Under the pieces are notes generated by a model that was not told the DNA's origin, ran no database searches, and saw only the letters and a list, made by a program, of their open reading frames with translations. A stretch of 21,197 nt of DNA. Source: a virus. The first letter of the stretch is position 1. The number at the start of each line of letters is the position of its first letter. Below, in pieces: positions 6,494 through 13,719 of the stretch. Location: positions 1 to 21,197 of IMG/VR virus record IMGVR_UViG_3300047476_000733; one strand, given 5' to 3'. The translations under genes and the position numbers were made by a program.

Positions 6494-6657
6494 TCTTTTT
6501 TCTCCCAATCTCCTAGTAAAATCGTAGTTGCAATAACAATGCCACTAAACATATAGACTAACACAGGCACAAAGCCCTGCCAAATAGATTGGTTAACAAT
6601 AAAAAATGTTAACAGCAAACATAAAGTGGCTATTGATAGTCTAATGGTTTTGTTCAA
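6490..6657 (-). CDS. Small two-span membrane protein, 55 aa, TTG start
   Basis: Found by reading the 6494-6653 gap. The frame from TTG at 6657 to TGA at 6490 encodes 55 residues with two hydrophobic spans (about residues 6-22 and 27-48) and a charged tail (GDWEKKE), the size of a small holin-like or membrane-modulating protein. TTG overlaps the stop of the 83-aa gene (TTGA), a TGA is in frame just upstream, and the stop overlaps the next ATG (ATGA): both junctions support a real gene. The Shine-Dalgarno is poor (AAAGAG). Holin is a possibility only; no lysis genes are adjacent. Confidence 0.6.
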   Translation of the reverse strand: MNKTIRLSIATLCLLLTFFIVNQSIWQGFVPVLVYMFSGIVIATTILLGDWEKKE

Positions 6658-6905
6658 ATTTCATGACTCTTTAGTTTAATCCACATGAACTCTTTTAGTT
6701 CGTCTTCAGTTTCTAGCCGTGAAATGCAACCACTAAGTCTATCCTTTACTACTCTTATACCATAAGAATCTTCTTTCCAAACCATACTTGCCAACTGAAG
6801 GTATCCACGCGAATATTCAGATTCGTTTTCTACATCCTCATAGAAATATTCATCACCACTTTTAGTATGCTTGGGATCAATTTTGTAATAAAGTGTGTAG
6901 CTCAT
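6654..6905 (-). CDS. Hypothetical protein, 83 aa
   Basis: 83 residues, tyrosine-rich and acidic (DEYFYEDVENESEYSRGY), with a helical C-terminus (ETEDELKEFMWIKLK). No family recognised. AAGG lies just before the GTATAAATG junction with the Cys/His-rich gene upstream, whose stop directly precedes the ATG. It is coupled by TTGA to the small membrane protein. Confidence 0.76.
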   Translation of the reverse strand: MSYTLYYKIDPKHTKSGDEYFYEDVENESEYSRGYLQLASMVWKEDSYGIRVVKDRLSGCISRLETEDELKEFMWIKLKSHEI

Positions 6906-7163
6906 TTATACCTTAAGTTTTAATGCTAACAGTTCATTGTAAATATTTCTATATTCCTGGGGCAATTTGTTCTTTGTTTCTAAATGATGGTAATAACCAT
7001 ACAACCAACTTAAGTAGTCTTTAGCTGTGCCTGGGTCTTCCTGGCATATTTCACATTCGTATTCAGCTTCTTTGTCGCCATAGAATACAGAACAATGAAT
7101 ATCATCGTCATACTTGCACCCATGACGCTTGCAACAATGTCTAGTGTGAATATCACCTTTCAT
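6906..7163 (-). CDS. Cys/His-rich hypothetical protein, 85 aa
   Basis: The first 40 residues carry HCCKRHGCK (9-17), Cys24 and ECEIC (36-40), giving seven Cys and several His: enough for one or two zinc sites. The remainder is helical and aromatic (YLSWLYGYYHHLETK). From memory, a CCKxHGCKYGD pattern occurs in other phage hypotheticals, without known function. A TTG at 7190 would extend the N-terminus by nine residues inside the previous gene; I prefer the ATG at 7163, one nt after the previous stop. Confidence 0.76.
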   Translation of the reverse strand: MKGDIHTRHCCKRHGCKYDDDIHCSVFYGDKEAEYECEICQEDPGTAKDYLSWLYGYYHHLETKNKLPQEYRNIYNELLALKLKV

Positions 7164-7164
7164 T

Positions 7165-7416
7165 TTAAAGTCTTTTAATTTCCGTTTCAATCAACAACAG
7201 CACAGCGGTTTTCACTTCAATAGTGTCATTTTCTAGTACATTCTTTAGCTTATTTAAAAACTCTTTACGTTCTAGATTTTCAAAATAATATCTCGCAGCC
7301 TGAACACTGCATCCTGTTTCTTCACGCAACGCTTTAACATCTGCGACAGTGTACTTTCTGAAAGGCATTAACCCGGTTTTTTTAAGGTGTTCAACTGTGT
7401 ACTTTTTTCTACTCAT
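7165..7416 (-). CDS. Hypothetical protein with UBA/TS-N-like helix pair, 83 aa
   Basis: Residues about 19-45 (KYTVADVKALREETGCSV and on) resemble the N-terminal UBA-like domain of elongation factor Ts, where VKxLRExTGxxxxxxxxAL forms a three-helix bundle. The family link is my inference from the pattern. The remaining residues are helical. I placed the start at ATG 7416, which overlaps the newly found 54-aa gene's stop by 8 nt; an ATG at 7440 would give eight more residues and a 32-nt overlap. Neither start has a clear Shine-Dalgarno. Confidence 0.72.
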   Translation of the reverse strand: MSRKKYTVEHLKKTGLMPFRKYTVADVKALREETGCSVQAARYYFENLERKEFLNKLKNVLENDTIEVKTAVLLLIETEIKRL

Positions 7417-7573
7417 TAGACTGTTTTGCTCGTTGTTCATAATTGCGCTTTAAAAACTCTTGATAGTCAAAAGCTTGTTGGCGCAAACGGTTACGCGATC
7501 TAGCACTTCTTTCTTGAAGTTTTAGATCGGTTGCAGTTGGCTTTTTAAAAAAGTTAATCAGTTTTTCTCGCAT
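7409..7573 (-). CDS. Small basic protein, 54 aa
   Basis: Found by reading the 7441-7553 gap. ATG at 7573 to TAG at 7409 encodes 54 highly charged residues (KLQERSARSRNRLRQQ), predicted as one long helix, with many Arg and Lys and no Cys or hydrophobic span. It might bind nucleic acid or a partner protein, which is inference. It overlaps the end of the 168-aa gene by 20 nt and the next start by 8 nt, normal for this genome. The reading frame is the only one open across the gap. Confidence 0.65.
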   Translation of the reverse strand: MREKLINFFKKPTATDLKLQERSARSRNRLRQQAFDYQEFLKRNYEQRAKQSNE

Positions 7574-8060
7574 GTTTCTCTTCAAATTCTTTAATAGAGT
7601 TTTCTACTGCTTGAATCCAATTCTTAGCAGCTTGTGGTTTTAGTATAATTTCATGTTCTTGTTTGTTAGCACCAGTGAACAAAATACTAGCAGCTTGCTT
7701 AACGCGATCCCAAAAACTTCTAGGGAATTTGTTATACATAGTCATATAGAATCTAACACTGATATCTGGCATATCGTCAAATATTCTTTCTACTTCAATT
7801 ATGGTATCTACGGCATGATCGTGACTGTAACAATCACACTCAATACGATAGCATACCCTATCACCGAAATCTTGTATTTTGGCAACACCCATTGCTGGTT
7901 TTTCTGCGTTCATGTTGTTAGAACTCACTTTAAACTTTTCTCCGGTAGAAAGTTGGATAATACTTTCTTCTTTAGTAGAATTTAAAAATTCTTTCAGTTG
8001 TTTTTTGCCCTGCTGATCGTTTAGTACTTTATCAGCGTTCTTTCCTTTTAGTGCTTTCAT
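7554..8060 (-). CDS. Conserved-type hypothetical protein, 168 aa
   Basis: The N-terminal 35 residues are charged and helical. The centre has CYRIECDCYSHDH (about 70-82), then a run of strands with VRFYMTM, then FWDRVKQAASILFTG and an EHEIILKP strand, ending in a helix. The order (strand, CxCxSH, acidic strand, WxRxKxAxxILFTG, strand) is one I recall from many small phage proteins of unknown function, usually about 90 aa; the extra N-terminal portion here is unusual. Cys and His might bind a metal. The start is coupled by ATGA to the 81-aa gene. Confidence 0.8.
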   Translation of the reverse strand: MKALKGKNADKVLNDQQGKKQLKEFLNSTKEESIIQLSTGEKFKVSSNNMNAEKPAMGVAKIQDFGDRVCYRIECDCYSHDHAVDTIIEVERIFDDMPDISVRFYMTMYNKFPRSFWDRVKQAASILFTGANKQEHEIILKPQAAKNWIQAVENSIKEFEEKHARKTD

Positions 8061-8302
8061 TCTTCTCTCACTATTTGTTTTATCTTGTTAAACGCCGAAT
8101 CTATTCTTGCTTGCTGTTGTTCTTCAGTTAGTTCACCATTGCCATAACGGTGTGCATAGCTCCACGCACATATGGCCCAAATGACTTCTTGCATCTTTTC
8201 TTGGTTCATTGTAATAGCAGCATGTGTGTTAATGTGATGAAACACACGCCTAAAGACTTCATTTTCTTTTTCCATCTGTTGCCATTTAGTAAGTTCGTCC
8301 AT
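8057..8302 (-). CDS. Hypothetical protein, 81 aa
   Basis: 81 residues, almost entirely helical (WQQMEKENEVFRRVFHHIN; MQEVIWAICAWSYAHRYG; EEQQQARIDSAFNKIKQ). No family recognised. The frame can start at TTG 8314, but ATG 8302, 2 nt after the stop of the 244-aa gene, is preferred. It ends in an ATGA junction with the 168-aa gene. Confidence 0.78.
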   Translation of the reverse strand: MDELTKWQQMEKENEVFRRVFHHINTHAAITMNQEKMQEVIWAICAWSYAHRYGNGELTEEQQQARIDSAFNKIKQIVREE

Positions 8303-8304
8303 GA

Positions 8305-9039
8305 TCAATCCCAAAGTGACCTGTAATATTTCCCAAACAGTCTCAAACCATTTTGAATACGGTCATTTACTTGTTTGATACCTTCATGGTCGATGGCAAA
8401 AGTATCGTTTTCGCCTTTTACCATTTCATACAACCCGTCTTCGCGTTTTACTGTGTGGGTGTCGTGCTCACCAGAGTAAAATTCATTTTCCCAATCATCG
8501 TCTACAAGCTTTTCAAAAGCCCAAATCATTTCGTCAAGTGCATAGTCCCAACGCTTAAAATGATTATCGTCGGTATCATACTCGTTTTCTTTAGGGGCGG
8601 CTGCTGTACTTTTTAGATGATCAGGTACGTCTTCGTCATCAACAAAAGGGGCGCCATGTGTACTTGTTCTTAGTTGTTTTAGTACAGGCAAAATAATCAT
8701 GCTTAGTGTATGCTCAGCATTCCAAGTATCCCAAGGATCAACTTGAATCTTGACTACACGCTCCCCGCGCACTTTACTGATCAATTCAAGTGTATTACAA
8801 ACCAGTTTAGCAAACCAAGTTTGTTTGCGGCCTTTGCTACTAAACAAAGGTCTCGTTTCACCAACTTGGGCTTCAGGTTCTACTGAACCAAATGCTAACC
8901 ACTCACCAAAGTCATGAATCCACTCTGGCTTACGTTTAATACCATATTCATCAGGTACCTCTTTCGCCCAAAAGCAAAGAAGTTCTGCTAACTGATATGG
9001 ACCAAAGTGGCTTTTGTATTTGTCAATTCTTACTTTCAT
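8305..9039 (-). CDS. Conserved-type phage hypothetical protein, 244 aa
   Basis: A soluble, acidic protein rich in Trp, Asp and His. The central stretch VKIQVDPWDTWNAEHTLS, followed by KQLRTSTHGAPFVDDEDVP and a DEMIWAFEKLVDDDWE helix, matches a pattern I recall from conserved hypothetical proteins of tailed phages; no function is known to me. DDEDVP and the His/Asp clusters could bind a metal, but this is speculation. The start ATG overlaps the stop of the 221-aa gene (ATGA), so the two are likely translated together. Confidence 0.85.
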   Translation of the reverse strand: MKVRIDKYKSHFGPYQLAELLCFWAKEVPDEYGIKRKPEWIHDFGEWLAFGSVEPEAQVGETRPLFSSKGRKQTWFAKLVCNTLELISKVRGERVVKIQVDPWDTWNAEHTLSMIILPVLKQLRTSTHGAPFVDDEDVPDHLKSTAAAPKENEYDTDDNHFKRWDYALDEMIWAFEKLVDDDWENEFYSGEHDTHTVKREDGLYEMVKGENDTFAIDHEGIKQVNDRIQNGLRLFGKYYRSLWD

Positions 9040-9701
9040 TTAATTCCTGTTCTTACATTACTTAGTCTAGTAGTTTCGTGCTTGGTATAGTCATTAATAA
9101 AATGCTGTTTAACCATAGCAGTAGCAGTTACTACCTTACCAGGATCAATGATTCGCTTGTTTTTAGTAGAATAAGTGATCATTTTTTTATCATCAGTAAT
9201 AGCAGTTACATACCATCTTTCCCATTTATCTGAGTAGTATGAGTTTATAATCTTAAAATTAACTTGCACACTGTCGCCTTGAATGCCTACATACCCATCA
9301 CACTCTCTTAATTGTCTATTTCGGTCATCTTTTATCTGTTCTCTCACAACAGCTTGAGGTGCTGAAGCAAGGAATGCGATGTTGTTGATAGTAATTTTTA
9401 AATCGTCGTTACTAGCCAAGTTGATCAGCTTTTTGATATAATCGTGTGTTTTATCTTCAGCAAGTATTTTAAAAATCATACCCTTTAGATAGTTGCGAAC
9501 TTCTTCACCGTCTTTAATGCTTTGTTCACTGATTAGATCAGGGTTGACTGCATAAAACTGAATTAAGTCTCGGTTGGCTTTCTTGCCCTCATGATCTTCT
9601 GAAAAAGTAAGGTCTTCGGGTTTTACGTAACCATTATTAGTGCTGTATGCTTGACACGCAGCAGCCCAAATAATATCAACTGGAACATCAGGTAGGTTCA
9701 T
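9036..9701 (-). CDS. Hypothetical protein with C-terminal OB-fold-like domain, 221 aa
   Basis: Residues 1-115 are helical (MNLPDVPVDIIWAAACQAY and on). Residues about 135-221 show the strand order GYVG..GDSVQVNFKII, WYVTAITDDKKMITYST, GKVVTATAMVKQH and TRLSNVR: the same order as the small OB-like domain that often ends phage and plasmid replication proteins, with VKxH and TxLxxVR as closing features. Binding to single-stranded nucleic acid is an inference from this resemblance. It starts within the 53-aa gene (14-nt overlap). Confidence 0.8.
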   Translation of the reverse strand: MNLPDVPVDIIWAAACQAYSTNNGYVKPEDLTFSEDHEGKKANRDLIQFYAVNPDLISEQSIKDGEEVRNYLKGMIFKILAEDKTHDYIKKLINLASNDDLKITINNIAFLASAPQAVVREQIKDDRNRQLRECDGYVGIQGDSVQVNFKIINSYYSDKWERWYVTAITDDKKMITYSTKNKRIIDPGKVVTATAMVKQHFINDYTKHETTRLSNVRTGIK

Positions 9702-9849
9702 TTAGTTCATCCAGAACTCTTTTAGCTTCTTGCTTGGAAACAGCAGACATAAGCCTAAGTGCTTGATAAAGCTCTTTATCAGAGTTGGGCTCTTTGATTT
9801 CTCGAAGAGCGGATTCCAAAACACGGATAATACGTTCATTTACCATCAT
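9688..9849 (-). CDS. Small helical protein, 53 aa
   Basis: Found by reading the 9702-9850 gap. ATG at 9849 to TGA at 9688; a second ATG follows at once. GAGGTG at 8 nt is a strong Shine-Dalgarno. The protein is charged and helical (ERIIRVLESALREIKE; SAVSKQEAKRVLDELN). No family recognised. It overlaps the 51-aa gene by 14 nt and the 221-aa gene by 14 nt. Confidence 0.7.
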   Translation of the reverse strand: MMVNERIIRVLESALREIKEPNSDKELYQALRLMSAVSKQEAKRVLDELNEPT

Positions 9850-9991
9850 GGTCTTCACCTCGTGATTTAAGCTTGACTTTGCTTTCTCTACGCAATGCTT
9901 TGGTTGACTTACCGTGTGCTACTGATTGCTTGTTAGAGCGGATCATAGCAAGCACAACATGATTTCTGGGTTTCATTTTCTTGTCACTCAT
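9836..9991 (-). CDS. Small basic protein, 51 aa
   Basis: ATG at 9991 to TGA at 9836. It is strongly basic: PRNHVVLAMIRSNKQSVAHG (residues 8-27) is followed by KSTKALRRESKVKLKSRG. From memory, short basic proteins with PRNxVxLAxxxRxxxxxHxKxxKAxRRxxK occur in many tailed phages with no known role. It is the first gene after the promoter at 10010-10037, with a leader of only about a dozen nt and no clear Shine-Dalgarno, which is odd for a lead gene. Confidence 0.72.
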   Translation of the reverse strand: MSDKKMKPRNHVVLAMIRSNKQSVAHGKSTKALRRESKVKLKSRGEDHDGK

Positions 9992-10009
9992 AGTCTAATA
10001 TATATGCTT

Positions 10010-10037
10010 ATTATAGCAAAAATTGCCCATATGTCAA
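10010..10037 (-). promoter_or_regulatory. Perfect-consensus sigma70 promoter, copy B of a duplicated module
   Basis: Minus strand: TTGACA (10037-10032), 16-nt spacer, TATAAT (10015-10010), with TGC before the -10. Start near 10003. It would drive the long unit from the 51-aa gene down to the DEDDh exonuclease. Confidence 0.82.
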
Positions 10038-10048
10038 GAAAAATAACT

Positions 10049-10068
10049 TGAATTAAATCAATGACTTA
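10049..10068 (-). repeat. 20-nt upstream element, copy B
   Basis: Identical to 5372-5391. It overlaps the last codons and the stop of the 58-aa membrane protein gene and ends 11 nt before the -35 box, one helical turn nearer than in copy A. Confidence 0.7.
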
Positions 10069-10234
10069 AATCATCTTGTTCGGCAATGATGTTATTTGCA
10101 ATAAGTTGAACTATGCCACCTGGTATTACCAATAGAAGGAACCAAGGACTAACAGTAACAGCTAGTTTTGCGATAAAGAGTATCGCAATTAATTCATAAA
10201 AGCTATATCGGGCTGTAAAGAAAAACTTCAACAT
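10058..10234 (-). CDS. Small membrane protein, 58 aa
   Basis: Found by reading the 10069-10287 gap. ATG at 10234 to TGA at 10058. A short basic N-terminus (MLKFFFTARY) leads into two hydrophobic spans (about residues 12-28 and 30-49) and an acidic tail (EQDDLSH), so both ends are probably cytoplasmic. GACAGG is a close-spaced, weak Shine-Dalgarno. It has its own promoter (10263-10291) and its stop lies within the 20-nt repeat. Function unknown. Confidence 0.65.
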   Translation of the reverse strand: MLKFFFTARYSFYELIAILFIAKLAVTVSPWFLLLVIPGGIVQLIANNIIAEQDDLSH

Positions 10235-10262
10235 AAACCTGTCTTTGTAGTGTGTTTATAAG

Positions 10263-10291
10263 ATAATACTACTATTTTATCAGTTTGTCAA
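10263..10291 (-). promoter_or_regulatory. Sigma70-type promoter for the 58-aa membrane gene
   Basis: Minus strand: TTGACA (10291-10286), 17-nt spacer, TATTAT (10268-10263; 5/6). The -35 box contains the stop codon of the 136-aa gene. Start near 10256, about 22 nt before the ATG. Confidence 0.7.
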
Positions 10292-10698
10292 GTGTTTGTT
10301 GCGTCTAAGTATTCTTGCAAATTTCCATACAAAGTCATCCACATTGCTATTTTGTCATCGTAAAGTATGATCTGATTTCCCTCTTCTGTTTTTAGCTTGG
10401 GCATTGATATGTAAAAGGGACATTTTATCTTTTTACTCAAAGACAAAGTGAAAGTGTTGGGATTATTGGCTACAGTAGATAAGTCAGTTTTGTTTGAAAA
10501 TAAGGGAAATTTATAGTGTGCTATGTTAGCTTCTGTAAAGGCTTGATAACCGTCGTGTGTTAATCGTAAACCTGGACCACTTCTACCGCCCATCCACCAA
10601 TGAAAAACTAATTTTTCAATAGTAATACTACGATACTTACTGTATTGAGGAAGTTCATTAAATACGGCTTCAGTAATTTCTAACTTAGTTTTACTCAT
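10288..10698 (-). CDS. Conserved-type phage hypothetical protein, 136 aa
   Basis: The pattern VFHWWMGGRSGPGLRLT (residues 31-47), then KIKCPFYIS, then a late KIAMWMTLYGNLQEYL, is one I recall from many small proteins of tailed phages: FHWW, GLRLTxxG, a KCPYYI strand and a TLYGDLxxYL end. No function is known to me. It has no Cys cluster and no membrane span. The start overlaps the 99-aa gene by 8 nt. The stop lies inside the next promoter. Confidence 0.84.
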   Translation of the reverse strand: MSKTKLEITEAVFNELPQYSKYRSITIEKLVFHWWMGGRSGPGLRLTHDGYQAFTEANIAHYKFPLFSNKTDLSTVANNPNTFTLSLSKKIKCPFYISMPKLKTEEGNQIILYDDKIAMWMTLYGNLQEYLDATNT

Positions 10699-10990
10699 CC
10701 TTATCAGGATATACCTGTCTACCTGAATTCATAAACACCACTGTAAACTTGTCAGTTTTAAACTGAGTGTTTAGTTTTCTACACAAGTTTCTTGCATGTC
10801 CTGGATTAGAAAAGCTAGTCTTTTTATATTTAGGAACAGTATCATTAGACAAGTAATGTGATGATTTTAAATTGATAGGCTGGTCTTCGTAGAATACTGC
10901 CCATATTCCAGAAGCTTCTACGATTTGATCACACTTGTAAGTAGTTTTATTAACGTGCTCTAATAAAACTTTTGGTTGAGTTCTACTCAC
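10691..10990 (-). CDS. Hypothetical protein, 99 aa, GTG start
   Basis: 99 residues, basic, with IWAVFYEDQPINLK and a C-terminal domain (HARNLCRKLNTQFKTDKFTVVFM) resembling a short helix followed by a strand. From memory, similar small phage proteins with NPGHARNLxxKLNxxF exist; function unknown. The GTG at 10990 overlaps the stop of the 68-aa gene (GTGA), so translation is likely coupled. Confidence 0.8.
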   Translation of the reverse strand: MSRTQPKVLLEHVNKTTYKCDQIVEASGIWAVFYEDQPINLKSSHYLSNDTVPKYKKTSFSNPGHARNLCRKLNTQFKTDKFTVVFMNSGRQVYPDKDE

Positions 10991-11193
10991 TTAAATTTGC
11001 CACCTGAAATAACTACTGATTGTGGTATAACATCAATATTGGATTGTTCCACCTTCTCTGTTTTATCCAACATCAGCTTTATAATATCATCCCTTAACCC
11101 ACGCGCATCTGTCATGGACAAAACTAAATCTTTGTTTTGTTTAGTTTCCATAGCAGTCATTTTGTCTAAAAATCTTTTTATGTGCAAAGTCAT
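10987..11193 (-). CDS. Hypothetical protein, 68 aa
   Basis: 68 residues, mostly helical, with RFLDKMTAMETKQNKDLVLSM followed by TDARGLRDDIIKLML. The pattern (helix with KDLxLxxxDARxLxxDIxKLLL) recurs in small phage proteins as far as I recall; function unknown. It overlaps the 152-aa gene by ATGA and the 99-aa gene by GTGA. Confidence 0.78.
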   Translation of the reverse strand: MTLHIKRFLDKMTAMETKQNKDLVLSMTDARGLRDDIIKLMLDKTEKVEQSNIDVIPQSVVISGGKFK

Positions 11194-11648
11194 ACAGTAT
11201 TTAGTGCTTGTTGCGCTTCACTTTCAGTTTTAAACGGCCCCTGATAAGGATATCGTTGGATAAAGATATATTTGGGATATTTGATTACTTGAGGGACACC
11301 GTTTTGGTTGATTGCAAACCATCCAGCTACATGGTAACACTTACTGTTTTTAGTTTCAGTAAACAAATGCAATCTTCGTTTAATGTCCAACATAGAGTTA
11401 TATATCTTATCAGGAGTTGGATATTCTGGATAAGGTAAGTTAGGAACAGTTTTGTCGGATTTTAAAGGCTCAAACTTGATGCTGGTTTTACTTTTTATTT
11501 CGTCAGTTGTTGCAAAGTGTTTTTTACCAGTGTGTAATTTTACGTCAAAACCATTTTGGTCAGCAACAACGTTGCCAACCTTTTTATCACCGTCAGTGAC
11601 TACCCAATACTGATTTTTTATAATAGGTTTTGCAATTAAGTCTGTCAT
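11190..11648 (-). CDS. Conserved-type marine phage hypothetical protein, 152 aa
   Basis: The opening KPIIKNQYWVVTDGDKKVG is followed by FDVKLHTGKKHFATTDEI, then a central YPEYPTPDKIYNSMLDIKRR and a C-terminal SKCYHVAGWFAINQNG. This order is one I recall from T4-like marine phages as a conserved hypothetical; I know no function. AAAAGGAG in the end of the 153-aa gene is its Shine-Dalgarno, 2 nt or so before the ATG region, marking coupled translation. Confidence 0.86.
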   Translation of the reverse strand: MTDLIAKPIIKNQYWVVTDGDKKVGNVVADQNGFDVKLHTGKKHFATTDEIKSKTSIKFEPLKSDKTVPNLPYPEYPTPDKIYNSMLDIKRRLHLFTETKNSKCYHVAGWFAINQNGVPQVIKYPKYIFIQRYPYQGPFKTESEAQQALNTV

Positions 11649-11649
11649 A

Positions 11650-12111
11650 TTACTCCTTTTGTTCTTCTTTCGTTAATTTCCAAACCAGCATAAAGTGATC
11701 GTATGCTGATTTTACCGCCGGAACTTCAAGCATCTTTTCTACTTCTTGTTCAAGTGCTTTAATACCTGCTTGAGCAGCTTCAGCCGCCGAAGCACCATGA
11801 ATTGTAAAATCCTGTTCAGCAAAACTATTTTTGAGTTCTTGCCAAAGTTCACGCTGTCGTTCAGTGATAGGCTGCTGTTTTGGTTTGTATTCCATAGCTT
11901 TAACGATAGCACTGCTTATACTATCTTCAGCGTACTTACCTGCTGCTAGCATTGGTACAAATGCGGGATCAACGTTGTAAATATACGATGTAGTGCCAGG
12001 CTTACAAACTACTACGTGTGTGCCTTTAGTAAAAGCATCCATGAGTTCAGTGTCATACTCTTTTACCGGCTTGTATCGTTTTCCTACTTTTTCATAAAAT
12101 ATTTTTTTCAT
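11650..12111 (-). CDS. Conserved-type marine phage hypothetical protein, 153 aa
   Basis: The N-terminus KKIFYEKVGKRYKPVKEYD is followed by GTHVVVCKPG, NVDPAFVPMLAAG and a helical C-terminus with HGASAAEAAQAGIKALEQ and AYDHFMLVWKL. From memory this order recurs in T4-like marine phages as a conserved hypothetical. The order next to the 152-aa gene is often kept in such genomes, but I cannot check this here. It follows the FEN-type exonuclease by 9 nt. Confidence 0.86.
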   Translation of the reverse strand: MKKIFYEKVGKRYKPVKEYDTELMDAFTKGTHVVVCKPGTTSYIYNVDPAFVPMLAAGKYAEDSISSAIVKAMEYKPKQQPITERQRELWQELKNSFAEQDFTIHGASAAEAAQAGIKALEQEVEKMLEVPAVKSAYDHFMLVWKLTKEEQKE

Positions 12112-12120
12112 TGTGTTATC

Positions 12121-13128
12121 TCATGCAGCTTGATGCAGGGCGCCTTTATAAGGTGAATTCAACCAACGAGCATACGCATCGGATTGTTCGCTGATTTTAT
12201 TAAGTTCGTATTTTCCGCAAAATTTAAGGAAGTGAATACCCACTTGCGGAACGTGATCAAGCTTAACAGTGTCGTGAATAGTTGCATCAACTTGCTGTTT
12301 GATTTCTTCAGGTTGTGCAGTAAGATCAATCAAGATACGGTTACGTTCATAATCATCACGTACACGATGTTCTTCACCGTTGTGGTCAACCCATTTCTGT
12401 AGCATTAGGTTGTTCCATACAAAGCCCCGCTTATCACGATCTGCATATGCTTCAGTCAAGCCAACTTTGTTTTTGCTGCCCTTAGTGCGAACACCGGGGT
12501 ATGCTGAAAACACGTTGTCAGTAGCATCACCACGCATACACTTTTCAAACAAGATGAATTGCGGATCGTCTAGTTCTTTATGCTGTTTAGTTTTCTTGTC
12601 GATTACAGGACGATCACGATCATCATAGTAACCACTGAGTGTGATTAGCTGATTAGTGATACCGTTGTATTGCTTTACGTTTTCAGCAATCAGTTGCACA
12701 AAGTCAGTATCAGATGAAACAATAATATGTTCATCGTTAGGATGCAAGTGAATGAAACGCGCAATGATATCATCTGCTTCAGCTACAGGATTACGAATTA
12801 CTGAACAGTTAGTTTTCTCACGCAAGTATACCGTAAGAGCCTCGTAAGTATCCCAAAACATTTGGTTTTCTTCTACTTCAGCTTCAGTCATTGCGGTTTC
12901 GTCAAGCTTTCTGTTAGCTTTATATGGCTTGTAGAAATCCTTACGCCATGATCTACCTTCAAGTGCAAAAATCACATGATCAATTCCATGTCGCTTTACT
13001 ACTTGATTGACTGAAGCTAGAGTAAGATGTAGAGCCATACCAATCTTTTGCCAAGCATCAGCATTACGTGACGCAACGTGGCGAGCACGAAAGAAAGTAT
13101 TAGCTGTATCTACAATCGCATATTTCAT
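12121..13128 (-). CDS. FEN/T4 RNase H-type 5'-3' exonuclease
   Basis: 335 aa, the size of T4 RNase H relatives. It removes RNA primers and flaps 5' to 3' at the replication fork and passes nicks to DNA ligase, which lies further down the same strand. The acidic metal-binding motifs are all present: Asp7 in AIVDTAN, the EGRSWRKDF-YKPYKANR arch/helix region (57-73), EADD (117-120), SSDTDF (138-143) and GDATDN (200-205), followed by a helix-hairpin-helix-like segment. A sigma70-like promoter at 13178-13207 lies upstream. The ORF starts with ATG after a short AT-rich leader with weak Shine-Dalgarno. Confidence 0.93.
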   Translation of the reverse strand: MKYAIVDTANTFFRARHVASRNADAWQKIGMALHLTLASVNQVVKRHGIDHVIFALEGRSWRKDFYKPYKANRKLDETAMTEAEVEENQMFWDTYEALTVYLREKTNCSVIRNPVAEADDIIARFIHLHPNDEHIIVSSDTDFVQLIAENVKQYNGITNQLITLSGYYDDRDRPVIDKKTKQHKELDDPQFILFEKCMRGDATDNVFSAYPGVRTKGSKNKVGLTEAYADRDKRGFVWNNLMLQKWVDHNGEEHRVRDDYERNRILIDLTAQPEEIKQQVDATIHDTVKLDHVPQVGIHFLKFCGKYELNKISEQSDAYARWLNSPYKGALHQAA

Positions 13129-13177
13129 AAAAATGATCCAAAGTTATAGTAAGTTTTTAAATAGTAGCATATTTAAG

Positions 13178-13207
13178 ATTATAATGATAGTGTTTTGGGT
13201 AAATCAA
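13178..13207 (-). promoter_or_regulatory. Probable sigma70-type promoter for the exonuclease
   Basis: Minus strand: TTGATT (13207-13202; 4/6), 18-nt spacer, TATAAT (13183-13178; 6/6). Start near 13171, leader about 43 nt. The -35 box covers the stop codon of the 171-aa gene, the same layout as the other promoters. Confidence 0.5.
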
Positions 13208-13719
13208 CTTACTTCGGATCGACCATCGCCAATGTTTTTAGTTTGTATTACTCGCATTTGGGTACGATTATCAGGATCAGCTTGATCTTGTTCATACATT
13301 TCTAATACCACATTTCTACACACTTGTGTGAACCAACGATCCACTATATCAGCGTCTGTATCTTCTGCTCTAATTTTGTAACCAGCTTTAGTTAAATTTA
13401 TAACAAACTTATCATTCCAGTCAAGTTCAAACGCGCCATTGTTCATGTTATTAGGATCGATATCCATGCTAATAACTGCTATGTATGGTTCATTAGCAGC
13501 AGTTGCTTGTTCTTTTGCACTTAGCGTAGGTTCTGGTTTCTTTTTAGCAGTGCGCTTCTTTTTAGTGGTACCTTGACCAGGAGGTGCTTTTGGTCTAGCG
13601 GTTTTTGGTTTAGCTTTAGAAGACATAGCTCCTCCACGTGTACCACCTTCTGTTAAAGGTTTAGATTCTTCAACAGGTGCTTCATCTTTCTTAAATAGAT
13701 TTTTCAGTTTATTAAACAT
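13204..13719 (-). CDS. Lys/Pro-rich conserved-type hypothetical protein, 171 aa
   Basis: Residues 1-30 are charged, residues 33-66 are a low-complexity Lys/Pro/Ala linker (KAKPKTARPKAPPG), and residues 68-171 are a compact domain with SAKEQATAANEPYIAVI, NGAFELDWNDKFV and ADIVDRWF, ending in SEVS. From memory, this domain (KEQAT..GEPYV, GAFELDWN, VDRWF) recurs in marine T4-like phages without known function. The frame extends into the UVDE gene, but AAGGAG 7 nt before ATG 13719 fixes the start. A second strong Shine-Dalgarno lies before Met32 (13626). Confidence 0.86.
   Translation of the reverse strand: MFNKLKNLFKKDEAPVEESKPLTEGGTRGGAMSSKAKPKTARPKAPPGQGTTKKKRTAKKKPEPTLSAKEQATAANEPYIAVISMDIDPNNMNNGAFELDWNDKFVINLTKAGYKIRAEDTDADIVDRWFTQVCRNVVLEMYEQDQADPDNRTQMRVIQTKNIGDGRSEVS
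13629..13635 (-). promoter_or_regulatory. Internal Shine-Dalgarno GGAGGAG before Met32
   Basis: GGAGGAG lies just upstream of the in-frame ATG at 13626. The bases also encode Gly-Gly-Ala codons, so the match may be accidental, but it is stronger than most ribosome binding sites in this window. Confidence 0.4.
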
